NCBI GenBank assembly: GCA_015489185.1 | Contig: WGAE01000012.1 | Coordinates: forward strand, 1 to 16,668 | Length of the DNA: 16,668 bases | Source: Campylobacterales bacterium | GTDB lineage: Bacteria; Campylobacterota; Campylobacteria; Campylobacterales; QNZT01 | Direction of reading: 5' to 3' | Part shown: positions 7,801 to 14,130 of the stretch, piece by piece | How positions within the stretch are numbered: position 1 is the stretch's first letter | How the letters are laid out: each line of letters starts with the position of its first letter | Notes under the pieces: generated by a model | What the model saw: the letters and a program-made list of their open reading frames with translations, nothing else | What the model was told of the DNA's origin: nothing | The model's database searches: none | Made by a program: the position numbers and the translations under genes

Positions 7801-9166
7801 GACACTCTATTTTCGTAAATCTTCTCCGGGATTCGGACTGGGACAACAGAGTCGTTTTACCCAAAACAGCAGCGATATCGGAGTTGACGCTTCATTCAAA
7901 TACGGCGAAGATTATCGTCTGAAGATTGGCGGGTACCATCGTAAGCGGTTTGATACAAAGCGTGCGTACGATATGGTCGAATGCAAAAACAGTATGGTCA
8001 GACAATCGTACGAGGGGTATCTGGGATACAGATTTTATCGTACCGATGAGGGGAGCGGTTCACAGTTTCTGGGCGGATACACCAAAAAGTTTTTTGAAAA
8101 CCGATTACGGGTAGCGATTTCGGCAGAGTACGGACCGACGCCAAAAGCGACACAGTTTGCAAACCGGTTGCAGATGCGTACCACATATGCGTTAAATCGT
8201 AAGAGTGATCTGTTTGCCACTGCAGAATTTCTTTCGGCAAACGGCGAACAGAGCGTCAACAGCGCGGCGGGTATGACCTACCGACCGTGGCGAAACGCGA
8301 CGCTCAAATCGAGTCTGGCATCCGATTTTGCAAATAACCGGGAGTCACTCTGGCAGACGCTGCTTTTTAATCAGGGGTATGCGTTTGGCAAATCGGTGAC
8401 AATCAACGGCAGTGTCGAACACCGTTTTGCATTGTCGGGTACACCGGACAAGGAGAGCTATACCGCTTACAATATGATCGTTAACTATCACAGGGGGAAA
8501 TGGTCTTCGGCATTGAAATGGAGTTACAAAGACGCGAATATCAGCAGGGTGGGAATCGATTTTGATCTTTATACCGAGCGAAAGAACAGAAATCTCGGGT
8601 TACTTTTCGGGATCCGTGCCCAGCGGGAAAATCATCCCGGAATAGCTACGTTTGAAGTCGCATCCAAACTTGCAATGGCGTATCGTCTCCAAAACGGTAT
8701 ACTGCTACTTACGCGGATGCAGTATCGACAAAACCGGCGGCTGCAGGATCGTCAAAAAGCATGGAGTCTCTCTTCACTGCTCTCTATGTCACTTACGCAA
8801 CGTATCGATCTGAGTCTGCGTTACGCACTGCAGTTCAGTCGTACCTGGTTTACAACCGAGAGTCTCGATACACTGGCGCAGATTGCGGGCGGTGATCTGG
8901 TATGGTATATCGGGAAAAAGTTTGATGCGGGTATCAACGCGGCATTACTGTATGATACCGCACAGAAGAGTACCGCTTATCAGGGCGGGATTTACGGCGG
9001 ATACAGACTGGTTGATGACGGCTGGCTGACACTCGGTTACAATTTTGACGGATTTAACCGCTATAACGACCTTTTTGCCGACTATCTGCAACAGGGGATC
9101 TATTTGACATTTCGGATGAAGTATGATCGTGCATCGATAGAGAAGGTGACACGGATGATGCGTTAA
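4811..9166 (+). CDS. Giant outer-membrane beta-barrel protein with DUF11-like and carboxypeptidase-regulatory-like domains (D)
   Basis: About 1451 residues from GTG 4811. That start is preferred over GTG 4805 because the latter overlaps the only Shine-Dalgarno (AGAGG, 4801-4805). Numbering from 4811, the layout is as follows. A signal peptide covers about 1-25. A beta-rich periplasmic region runs to about 210. A DUF11-like domain spans about 212-330 (YVRETITVTNNSAEAVENAK). A carboxypeptidase-regulatory/SdrD-B-like domain spans about 339-390 (TDSLGRYHFENLDAGTYVITVDP). A Lys/Arg-rich linker spans about 432-451, followed by further periplasmic beta domains to about 675. The C-terminal half of alternating, aromatic-rich strands is typical of a barrel and includes the VENSETVALVVRDRNRPDQ / DYTIDYIEGTLYFKEPV block (848-895) known from large outer-membrane proteins. 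The final strand (IYLTFRMKY) is followed by 13 further residues rather than a terminal aromatic. No TonB box or enzyme motif was seen. It probably anchors or exports the upstream proteins (inference). Confidence 0.82.
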   Translation: MSRNLLLFVIYLSLLSNFLFAAVAAKVPLIVNKVEVTYLDTQSGRREKIIDTGFLVPQKAYANRIAISMYRYDSKGTFSLETQEGEIPVSKSYFFTPGEKIYVSLTVSLFEFLRGTPERYKLTVRTDHDQETLSLYPQKSNSRVYTGVLETTGDLKFSDADDGKLYVRDTDTITLYKEAKSRTLQKLAEAKVSAALSVFQKNPRTPSLWLSVANSRLSLTRGGYVRETITVTNNSAEAVENAKLLVEVPREVFLKSAYLSQKDSVALTFVRTRFGYRLDLPPIQPKSSLKAVVLLSVFGTQNRDRFTASLKAVSDGQIRSNRVLFHLDLKEDHRFETQKGFIVGKISGKNPAGITVLLSNGQAAVTDSLGRYHFENLDAGTYVITVDPETLHEGTSAYVCKKSVRSGARGESLFIQVRPGLAAKADFCLKNQTKKRKQKSKKADAKERRRGETTPVMPRLQNSDTLRYRDRRYAWIWPPEEGFVPAIGSIKAAIYYPKTEKMKLFINGDEVDALNRDAILKDRRAKGVIATFRGIDLQPGDNLLKAVFYNMKGETVSVMKRLVHYSTSPAFAEYLPKLSRPVADGKRGPVIAIRLRDKYGYPLRESMTGKVYVDPPYRLRLKTEAGRKREEEQYLVTYGGIAYIKLEPTAVAGDLNVHIPLSDHEEVLRVRLKPSKREWVLVGFAEGTVGFRHIKDAMQKTTKEDAFYREGRVAFYAAGTIRGDMLLRIAYDSGKRDTQRLAGRIDPDAWYTIYQDNSLQSDHAPSRRKLYIKLEKREFSLLFGDFNTGIDTVELSRYTRKVNGFKAVLHHENSRLTLFGSDDDTAFEKEVLDPDGTSGLYRLKHQQIVENSETVALVVRDRNRPDQILSRRLLTPVLDYTIDYIEGTLYFKEPVFRVDEAGNPRYIEVDYEVSGARMQKVTLYGARALWKDRSGRLQTGATWLHDAKGSLVGTDAKIHVGKHVQVEGEYAVSKTPAQKSVSASRLRATWSGPKTATTLYFRKSSPGFGLGQQSRFTQNSSDIGVDASFKYGEDYRLKIGGYHRKRFDTKRAYDMVECKNSMVRQSYEGYLGYRFYRTDEGSGSQFLGGYTKKFFENRLRVAISAEYGPTPKATQFANRLQMRTTYALNRKSDLFATAEFLSANGEQSVNSAAGMTYRPWRNATLKSSLASDFANNRESLWQTLLFNQGYAFGKSVTINGSVEHRFALSGTPDKESYTAYNMIVNYHRGKWSSALKWSYKDANISRVGIDFDLYTERKNRNLGLLFGIRAQRENHPGIATFEVASKLAMAYRLQNGILLLTRMQYRQNRRLQDRQKAWSLSSLLSMSLTQRIDLSLRYALQFSRTWFTTESLDTLAQIAGGDLVWYIGKKFDAGINAALLYDTAQKSTAYQGGIYGGYRLVDDGWLTLGYNFDGFNRYNDLFADYLQQGIYLTFRMKYDRASIEKVTRMMR

Positions 9167-9176
9167 AAGAGGGGAA

Positions 9177-9198
9177 GATACCCGGCAAAAGCCGGATC
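9177..9198. terminator. Possible bidirectional terminator hairpin between convergent operons
   Basis: CCGGC (9182-9186), loop AAAA, GCCGG (9191-9195), extended across a 2-nt bulge by GAT (9177-9179) pairing with ATC (9196-9198). It sits 10 nt after the stop of the large outer-membrane gene, and its right edge overlaps the minus-strand stop of the FliT-like gene. Neither side has a clean U-tract; the minus side has only TCTTCCCCTCTTTT. Termination may therefore be weak or Rho-assisted. Position between convergent genes is the main support. Confidence 0.4.
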
Positions 9199-9451
9199 AA
9201 CACGATTCGCTGAAACTGTGTCTGGATTCGTTTTTGAGGAATTCTCTGCTTTTTTTGATCTTTTCCATATTTTCACGGAGTACTTTTTGCTCCGCAATCA
9301 GGAGTTTCTTCGCTTCGTTGATCAAAGCAACGCCCGTTTTGAGTTCGTTGATACTTTTGAAATCGGGCATTTGCGACAAAAGCTGTTCGATACGCTCAAA
9401 ATCTTTTTCGATGATTGCCGCTTTGAAATCGTCAAGCCACTTCAGTTGCAA
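9197..9451 (-). CDS. Small helical FliT-like protein, probable FliD chaperone
   Basis: An 84-residue, almost entirely helical, charged protein (residues 10-75 rich in E, K and L, including LKTGVALINEAKKLLIAEQKVLREN). The start is TTG at 9451-9449 because AGGAGA (9463-9458) lies 6 nt upstream. A longer reading to 9547 would lie wholly within fliS in another frame and has no support. The start overlaps the fliS end by 20 bp, so translation is probably coupled. Position directly after fliD and fliS is where fliT is found in many bacteria, and size and helicity fit a flagellar export chaperone that holds the cap protein. The sequence is too divergent for me to assign by motif, so the FliT role rests on context. 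Confidence 0.6.
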   Translation of the reverse strand: MQLKWLDDFKAAIIEKDFERIEQLLSQMPDFKSINELKTGVALINEAKKLLIAEQKVLRENMEKIKKSREFLKNESRHSFSESC

Positions 9452-9812
9452 GGTTCGTCTCCTCTCTCCAGGTCTCAAGCAACACTTTGACGACATGGAT
9501 GATAGTATCCAGCTCCTCGGTGGAGTTTTTTCTGTTCGCCTCGGCAAGCGATTTGATCTGATGCATATAGAGTCCTGCCAGATAGGCGGTCATCTGTGAA
9601 CCGTCGTTACGCAGCGAGTCGATCAGCTCAATAAAAATATCGGTCGAGCGGTTGATCCATTTGGCTTTTGCCTCCATATCTCCCTCTTCAATCGCACGTT
9701 TTGCGAGTGACGTAAATCGTAACAGCCCTTCATAGAGCATTTCGATCAGTTTTTCGGGAGAGTAGACTCCCGTCTGGTTTTGGGTATATGCGTTGTATGC
9801 GTTTTGTCTCAT
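9432..9812 (-). CDS. fliS: Flagellar export chaperone FliS (flagellin chaperone)
   Basis: A 126-residue four-helix-type protein that binds the C-terminal region of flagellin in the cytoplasm, preventing premature polymerisation and presenting it to the export gate. Family landmarks are the N-terminal YNAYTQNQ segment, SPEKLIEMLYEGLLRF (18-33), WINRSTDIFIELIDSL (52-67) and the AYLAGLYMHQI helix (76-86). Length matches the family (120-135). The ATG is preceded by GGAAGGA. It lies 35 bp downstream of fliD on the minus strand and overlaps the next small gene by 20 bp, forming flaG-fliD-fliS-fliT-like. The flagellin gene it serves is not in the window. Confidence 0.96.
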   Translation of the reverse strand: MRQNAYNAYTQNQTGVYSPEKLIEMLYEGLLRFTSLAKRAIEEGDMEAKAKWINRSTDIFIELIDSLRNDGSQMTAYLAGLYMHQIKSLAEANRKNSTEELDTIIHVVKVLLETWREETNLATEVA

Positions 9813-9847
9813 TCTTTTCCTTCCGGTTTTTGATTGAATTCGGGTTA

Positions 9848-11176
9848 TTATTTCTGTGCCAGTTCGGCGTCGATTATTGCCTGTAGTGAATCGCCCTGTG
9901 ACTTGAGTTTAGCGATCACCGCATCGTAGGCGGCAAACTTTTTTGTCATAATGTTATATCGGTCTTCAAGCCGTTTTTCTGCACTCTCTTTCTCTTCGCT
10001 CAAACGTTCTCCGCGTGCTTTGAGATCTTGCCCGAGTGATTTTAGGATACCGCTGGAGCTGGTTTTGATATCGAAAATTGCGCTGTCGAGCCTGTTAAAG
10101 GCACCGTCGCGACCGTCGGTACCTCTGAAAAAGTTTTCGACTGCTTTGGGATCGTTTTGAAGTGCCGTCTCCAGCTTGCTTTTATCAAGATTCAATGTCC
10201 CGTCCCGTTGCAGTTCCAATCCGAAATCGGCGATTGTTTTGCCCTCTTTGGATTTGGTGAGTACCAGTGCGTCCTTGAGGGTATTGACTGCCAGACGGAT
10301 GGCGGAGTTGCCCTGAAAAAGACCGGTCTCCTTGGTCGTTTTGTCAAATTTTGTACTTTCGGTAAACGCCTGCACCATTTTATTGTAGGCATCGACAAAT
10401 TTCTCCATGCCCTCAAGCAATTTATCTTGACTTTGTGTAATAGAAACGGTGGTATTTCCTTCCTGTTTCAGGTCAATTTTCAGACCGTCGACGAGGTCTT
10501 CAATGTGGTTTGAAGCGCGGCTGATCTGAATACCGTCGAAGGTAAAAGAGGCATCTTTCGCTCCCTCTCCAACCTGATCAAAGGCGAAATCTCCCGTAAC
10601 GGTAATATTGTTTTTCGCTCCGGTTTCTGCTGATTTGAGTATGAGATGATAGGGGTTGTCACCGCCGGTATTCAGCAGTGAGGCTTCGATTTTTCCGTCG
10701 GTATTTTCGTTGATCTTTTTGACGACATCTTTGATCGAATCGGTAACGCCGACTTCGATATCGAAACTTTTACCGTCGATCTCCAGATGCATCGTCCCTT
10801 CGCCCATCAGGGCATCTTCGTACGCGTAACCGGTTTGAGACTGTTTGATATCGCTGGTTGCAAGTTGAGTAACGTTTAGCGTGTGTTCTCCCACAGGTGC
10901 CTTCATGTCGGATTCGACACTGACCGCGCCTCCCGTTACCGACGCCTCTTTTGCCTGGTAAAGAGCGGGATCGGACATATTGACCACTTCGGTACTGAGT
11001 GTTCGTACCAGCGAAGTCAGTTCGCTAAGTTTATCCTGCCGGAGTTGATTGAGTTCGATTTTTTGTTCGATCGGTTTGACGATTGCGCTTTTGTCCGCAT
11101 CTTTGAGTTTATCGATAATATCGTAACTGAGTGCGCCGTCGCTTCCGATACCGAGTGTACTGAGTGTTCCCGCCAT
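9848..11176 (-). CDS. fliD: Flagellar filament cap protein FliD (HAP2)
   Basis: A 442-residue cap protein that sits at the filament tip outside the cell and inserts each exported flagellin. The N-terminal FliD_N region (about 5-105) begins TLSTLGIGSDGALSYDIIDKL and includes VGEHTLNVTQLA. The central domains lie at about 105-230, and the C-terminal coiled-coil leg at about 375-442 is rich in K, E and A. The length is close to enterobacterial FliD (about 470) and well below Campylobacter FliD (about 640), so the central variable domains are compact here. ATG 11176 has AAGGA upstream inside the end of flaG, with 3 nt between the genes. It is the second gene of the flaG operon. Identification is secure. 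Confidence 0.96.
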   Translation of the reverse strand: MAGTLSTLGIGSDGALSYDIIDKLKDADKSAIVKPIEQKIELNQLRQDKLSELTSLVRTLSTEVVNMSDPALYQAKEASVTGGAVSVESDMKAPVGEHTLNVTQLATSDIKQSQTGYAYEDALMGEGTMHLEIDGKSFDIEVGVTDSIKDVVKKINENTDGKIEASLLNTGGDNPYHLILKSAETGAKNNITVTGDFAFDQVGEGAKDASFTFDGIQISRASNHIEDLVDGLKIDLKQEGNTTVSITQSQDKLLEGMEKFVDAYNKMVQAFTESTKFDKTTKETGLFQGNSAIRLAVNTLKDALVLTKSKEGKTIADFGLELQRDGTLNLDKSKLETALQNDPKAVENFFRGTDGRDGAFNRLDSAIFDIKTSSSGILKSLGQDLKARGERLSEEKESAEKRLEDRYNIMTKKFAAYDAVIAKLKSQGDSLQAIIDAELAQK

Positions 11177-11179
11177 ATG

Positions 11180-11584
11180 TTATCCTTTTTTGTCCAGCAG
11201 ATTGCCGACAAGCTCTTTCATCGTTTCACTGATCTTCATCGCCTCTTCACTGGGCAGTTTGCGAATGACCTGTCCGGTATGCTTATCGATGACATTCAGA
11301 TAGACCTGGTCGATCTTTTCATTATAGGCGAATTTGATATCGAGATTGAGTTGTTCGCTCATTTGGTTGAACTTGATCGTACTTTTATGCAATGTTTCGA
11401 TTTGTTTTTTAGTATCTTCCCCGGCTTCACCTGCCGCGTCTGTTTTTTGCAGCGATTGCTGAGTGTCGATACGATCGTATGTCCGGGGTGCATTGTGTGA
11501 AAACGATCTCTCAGACATGTGTGTCGTAACAGGCGTCGGAGTCGATATACGCATCGGATTGCCGCTTAATGCCATGGTTTCCAT
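11180..11584 (-). CDS. flaG: FlaG family protein
   Basis: A 134-residue protein with a variable, proline- and serine-rich N-terminus (1-55) and the conserved FlaG domain from about 60. The domain includes FNQMSEQLNLDIKFAYNEKI, then VYLNVIDKHTGQVIRKLPSEEAMKISETMKEL near the C-terminus. FlaG proteins influence filament length in several polar flagellates, but the biochemical role is not established. The start at 11584 is chosen because AAGGAG (11596-11591) lies 6 nt upstream; the internal ATG at 11575 has no comparable site. It is the first gene of the minus-strand flaG-fliD-fliS-fliT-like operon and divergent from the 115-aa hypothetical gene. Confidence 0.92.
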   Translation of the reverse strand: METMALSGNPMRISTPTPVTTHMSERSFSHNAPRTYDRIDTQQSLQKTDAAGEAGEDTKKQIETLHKSTIKFNQMSEQLNLDIKFAYNEKIDQVYLNVIDKHTGQVIRKLPSEEAMKISETMKELVGNLLDKKG

Positions 11585-11603
11585 TTGCTACTCCTTTAGC
11601 ACA

Positions 11604-11629
11604 TCCCGTATCTTAAAGCTGAAACGGGA
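11604..11629 (-). repeat. Inverted repeat in the flaG leader
   Basis: TCCCGT (11604-11609) and ACGGGA (11624-11629) are exact reverse complements around a 14-nt loop. In a flaG transcript starting upstream this would form a 6-bp, mostly G-C stem just before the Shine-Dalgarno at 11596-11591. It could stabilise the mRNA or bind a regulator. Six base pairs is within reach of chance, so this is a weak call. Confidence 0.35.
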
Positions 11630-11643
11630 CTTTCTCTATCCGT

Positions 11644-11671
11644 ACATCGTCCATATGTGGGCAGAAGTGTA
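11644..11671 (-). promoter_or_regulatory. Weak candidate sigma-28-type promoter for flaG-fliD-fliS
   Basis: Read on the minus strand, TACACTTC (11671-11664) is followed after 12 nt by GACGATGT (11651-11644). Each octamer matches the FliA consensus at only about five positions and the spacing is one base too long. I saw no TGGCA-type sigma-54 element for this operon in the 173-bp divergent gap. It is offered only as the best site visible. Confidence 0.2.
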
Positions 11672-11730
11672 AAATAGTTCTCTTTTTATGACGAATTTCG
11701 GTAAAATGGTTTCGGTTTTTTACTTTTCGT

Positions 11731-11736
11731 TACAAT
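11731..11736 (+). promoter_or_regulatory. Candidate housekeeping -10 for the 115-aa gene and rsmD
   Basis: TACAAT matches TATAAT at five of six positions and lies 21 nt before the ATG at 11758. Upstream is T-rich (runs at 11716-11721 and 11724-11727) with no TTGACA-like -35. That agrees with the known pattern of Campylobacterota sigma-70 promoters, which rely on periodic T-tracts instead of a -35 box. TAAAAT at 11702-11707 is a second possibility. Confidence 0.4.
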
Positions 11737-11757
11737 TTCAAAACCCTCGGAGCCTTT

Positions 11758-12105
11758 ATGAAAGTCATTGTCAAGTGTGTCTCGCCGCTTTTGCAAAGGA
11801 CACTGGAAATCTATCTGAAACCCTATCTGTACGATATCGAACTGGCGGAAGTCTTAATTACCGATACGCAGGCACTGAGTGAAAAAGTGGTGTTTCGTAT
11901 CGGCGATATGCCTGACGCACAACTTTCTGTTCCTTTTACGCAGGAAGAGTTGATGGACGCACTCGAAAAGTTTTATGAAACCAATCCCCGACTGGTACAG
12001 ATCCAGCATACGAAGGAGACGCTGGAGAGTATGATCGAAAAGCTCAACCGACGTCACCAGGAAAAGATTGCCAAATTGATCAGGCGATATCATGAAGAAG
12101 CGTGA
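11758..12105 (+). CDS. Conserved hypothetical protein upstream of rsmD
   Basis: A 115-residue protein I cannot assign. It starts MKVIVKCVSPLLQRTL, with an alternating strand/helix first half (1-60, including YLYDIELAEVLITD) and a long, charged helix near the C-terminus (about 85-115) rich in K, R, E and H that could form a short coiled coil. No signal peptide or membrane segment is present, so it is probably cytoplasmic. ATG 11758 has GGAG (11749-11752) 5 nt upstream. It overlaps rsmD by 14 nt. From memory, Campylobacter jejuni also has a hypothetical gene directly before the methylase gene that precedes flgI. The neighbourhood suggests conserved context; whether its role is flagellar or ribosomal is unknown. 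Confidence 0.8.
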   Translation: MKVIVKCVSPLLQRTLEIYLKPYLYDIELAEVLITDTQALSEKVVFRIGDMPDAQLSVPFTQEELMDALEKFYETNPRLVQIQHTKETLESMIEKLNRRHQEKIAKLIRRYHEEA

Positions 12106-12682
12106 TTTGACGTTTACGATCATCGGGGGCGATTTCAAAGGTAAAAAACTGCCGCTTCCCTCCAAATCGACGACCCGAGCAACCAAAGCGATCATTCGCG
12201 GTTCGGTTTTCGATACGCTGCAGTTCGATATTGTCGGATCGACGTTTGCGGAGCTTTTCGGCGGCAGCGGTTCGATGGGGCTTGAGGCACTTAGCCGCGG
12301 CGCTTCGGAGATCTTTTTTATCGAAAAGGAGCGGGAGGTTTGTCGCGTTTTGTCACAAAATATCGCAACACTCGATGCCGATCGCTGTCATCTGCTTTGC
12401 GGTGACACGTTTGTGCGTACTGCGGAGATCGTCAACCGACTCGAAGTGGTGGGGAAGCGTGCTTTTTTTTACATCGATCCGCCTTTTGCGATTCGTGAAG
12501 GGATGGAGGAGATTTACGATCAATCGATACGACTGATCGAAACGATTCCCGAAAATGTGGTCGAAAAGATCATCGTCGAACATATGACAGGTGTCGATTT
12601 CCCGGATCGAATCGGTCCGTATTGTGCAAGCAAATCACGCAAATTCGGAAAGACGACACTCACTTACTACGATGTGGCATAG
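12092..12682 (+). CDS. rsmD: 16S rRNA (guanine-N2)-methyltransferase RsmD-like
   Basis: A 196-residue Rossmann-fold SAM-dependent methyltransferase. RsmD modifies G966 of 16S rRNA (E. coli numbering) during small-subunit assembly. The N-terminal IIGGDFKGKKLPLP (10-23) and TTRATKAIIRGSVFDTL (27-43) segments are typical of RsmD. The SAM-binding glycine loop is AELFGGSGSMGLEALSRGAS (53-72) and the catalytic motif is DPPF (129-132), the N6/N2-methyltransferase DPPY type with Phe for Tyr. It begins 14 nt inside the upstream gene, and its TAG stop (12680-12682) lies inside a sigma-54-type promoter for flgI. A T8 run (12463-12470) falls in coding sequence just before DPPF. Some databases label such genes simply DNA methylase. 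Confidence 0.92.
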   Translation: MKKRDLTFTIIGGDFKGKKLPLPSKSTTRATKAIIRGSVFDTLQFDIVGSTFAELFGGSGSMGLEALSRGASEIFFIEKEREVCRVLSQNIATLDADRCHLLCGDTFVRTAEIVNRLEVVGKRAFFYIDPPFAIREGMEEIYDQSIRLIETIPENVVEKIIVEHMTGVDFPDRIGPYCASKSRKFGKTTLTYYDVA

Positions 12683-12690
12683 ATTGTGCT
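12675..12690 (+). promoter_or_regulatory. rpoN-dependent promoter: Candidate sigma-54 (RpoN) -24/-12 promoter for flgI-flgJ-flgN-flgK
   Basis: TGGCATAGATTGTGCT matches the TGGCAC-N5-TTGCW pattern at nine of eleven specified bases and keeps the diagnostic GG-N10-GC spacing (GG 12676-12677, GC 12688-12689). It overlaps the last bases of rsmD and lies 45 bp before the flgI ATG, giving a short leader from about 12701. Hook and ring genes are RpoN-dependent (FlgSR-activated) in Campylobacterota, so the position makes sense. Confidence 0.7.
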
Positions 12691-12734
12691 GTAACGAAAG
12701 AAAATATATCGACAGAAACGAAAACGAGGTGTCT

Positions 12735-13769
12735 ATGCTGGTAAGAGTCGTATTGATGTTTGCGATGATGTTACTGCTTTTTGTGGGAACACTCTTTGCC
12801 GTTCCGCTCAAAGATATCGCCAATGTCGTCGGTGTTCGGGACAATCAGTTGATCGGATACGGATTGGTGGTCGGACTTCAGGGAACGGGTGACGGATCGT
12901 CTTTGCAGTTTACAAGACAGGCGATTTCAAGTATGTTGCAAAGTGTCCATGTCAAGGTGAGTCCACGGGATATCAAAGCCAAAAACGTTGCGGCAGTGAT
13001 GGTGACGGCGACACTGCCGCCTTTTGCCAGACACGGGGATCGTATCGATGTGGAAGTTTCGTCGATTGGTGATGCCAAATCGATTGTCGGCGGGACGCTC
13101 CTGTTGACGGCGCTTCGCGGTGTCGACGGAGAGATTTACGCGCTGGCGCAGGGACCGATCGCCAAAGGCTACAGCGCCGACAAGCGTAAAAAGAATGTTT
13201 CGGCGCGTGCAAAGATTTTCAGAGGCGCGATTGTCGAACAGGAGGTCGATTACGATCTCTATCACAAAGATACGATTCGTCTCAGCCTTAAAAAGGCAGA
13301 TTTCGAAACGGCGGTTAAAATCGAAAAAAAGATCAACGCGATCTACGGTGGCGCCACCGCGCGTGCGCTCGATCCCAGAACGATTCAACTGCGTAAACCG
13401 CCTTCACAGAGTATGCCTGAGTTTCTCGCTGCTATCGATAAGGTCGATATTCCATACCGCGGCGGCGGGAAAATCGTCGTCGACGAAAAGACAGGTACCG
13501 TCGTGGCGGGGCTGAATATCCATATTGATCCGGTGGTGGTGACGCACGGAGATCTGACCCTTAAAATCATGCCTTCGGGAGATGTCGCGCATCAGACATA
13601 CAATCTCGATAGAAAAAACAATGTCGTCAATCTGCGTTACGGAGAGGTGACGGTTGCCAATGTCGCACGCGTGTTGCAAAAACTCGGCAGTACGCCGGAG
13701 GATATTATCGCGATTCTGGAGACGATTAAACGTGCCGGTGCGGTCAATGCCGATCTGGAGGTGATCTGA
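12735..13769 (+). CDS. flgI: Flagellar P-ring protein FlgI
   Basis: A 344-residue periplasmic protein that polymerises into the P-ring, the peptidoglycan-level bushing of the basal body. The start is ATG 12735, preceded by GAGG (12726-12729). The frame is open back to 12591, but that part lies within rsmD and lacks a signal sequence. Residues 1-22 form a signal peptide (LMFAMMLLLFVGTLFA, then VPLKDIANV). Hallmarks include GVRDNQLIGYGLVVGLQGTGD (33-53), TLPPFARHGDRIDV and DEKTGTVVAG, ending at RAGAVNADLEVI. Length matches the family (about 345-365). The stop and the flgJ start share TGATG (1-nt overlap). A sigma-54 element sits upstream. The chaperone FlgA is not in this window. Confidence 0.96.
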   Translation: MLVRVVLMFAMMLLLFVGTLFAVPLKDIANVVGVRDNQLIGYGLVVGLQGTGDGSSLQFTRQAISSMLQSVHVKVSPRDIKAKNVAAVMVTATLPPFARHGDRIDVEVSSIGDAKSIVGGTLLLTALRGVDGEIYALAQGPIAKGYSADKRKKNVSARAKIFRGAIVEQEVDYDLYHKDTIRLSLKKADFETAVKIEKKINAIYGGATARALDPRTIQLRKPPSQSMPEFLAAIDKVDIPYRGGGKIVVDEKTGTVVAGLNIHIDPVVVTHGDLTLKIMPSGDVAHQTYNLDRKNNVVNLRYGEVTVANVARVLQKLGSTPEDIIAILETIKRAGAVNADLEVI

Positions 13770-14074
13770 TGGAAACAGGTATGCAATCGGCGGCGCTGAT
13801 GACGGCGTTTGATCCGAAAATCGATCCGAAACAGCCGCTCTCAGACAACGATCGTAAACTGCGTGAACAGACTGATCAGTTCGAAGCGTTCCTGGTCAAA
13901 AAGATTCTCGATATCTCGCTCAAGTCCGAAAACAGGCTCTTCGGTAAAGATGCCGGAGACAAAATCTACCACTCGATGTACAACGACGCTTTTTCAAAAG
14001 CGCTCAGCGGAAACATCGGTTTCAGTCAGATGCTTTTTGACTTTCTCAAAGGGAAAAACGAACCGCACTCCTGA
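13769..14074 (+). CDS. flgJ: Rod-binding protein FlgJ, N-terminal domain only
   Basis: A 101-residue protein equivalent to the rod-capping N-terminal half of enterobacterial FlgJ, needed for rod assembly in the periplasm. Recognisable features are EQTDQFEAFLVKKILDISLKS (33-53) and the DKIYHSMYNDAFSKALS helix (63-79). The muramidase domain is absent, as is usual in Campylobacterota, so another lytic enzyme must open the peptidoglycan. ATG 13769 has GGAGG (13757-13761) 7 nt upstream, inside flgI, and overlaps the flgI stop by 1 nt. It is followed by a 114-bp gap instead of the flgM gene found there in C. jejuni. Confidence 0.92.
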   Translation: METGMQSAALMTAFDPKIDPKQPLSDNDRKLREQTDQFEAFLVKKILDISLKSENRLFGKDAGDKIYHSMYNDAFSKALSGNIGFSQMLFDFLKGKNEPHS

Positions 14075-14103
14075 TATTTTTCATCGCTTTTACGCCAAAA
14101 AGT

Positions 14104-14130
14104 TAAACAAATTTGCAATTTTGCCGATCT
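14104..14130 (+). promoter_or_regulatory. Candidate sigma-28 (FliA) promoter for flgN-flgK
   Basis: TAAACAAA (14104-14111), 11 nt, then GCCGATCT (14123-14130). The TAAA core and six of eight -10 bases match the FliA consensus TAAAGTTT-N11-GCCGATAA at the exact canonical spacing. The predicted start is near 14137, giving a leader of about 50 nt with AAGGAG before flgN. The -10 lies in the left arm of the adjacent inverted repeat. Late control of hook-filament junction genes and their chaperone is the usual arrangement in other flagellates. Confidence 0.6.

Noticed and set aside
4811..9166. Chaperone-usher or TonB-dependent receptor identity for the giant barrel
   Set aside because: No PapD-type chaperone gene, pilin donor strand or usher signature is present, and no TonB box or plug domain was seen; only the carboxypeptidase-regulatory-like domain is shared with TonB receptors.
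12591..12734. Upstream extension of flgI by 48 codons
   Set aside because: The extension lies mostly inside rsmD in another frame and lacks a signal peptide; ATG 12735 has a Shine-Dalgarno and opens into a normal FlgI leader.
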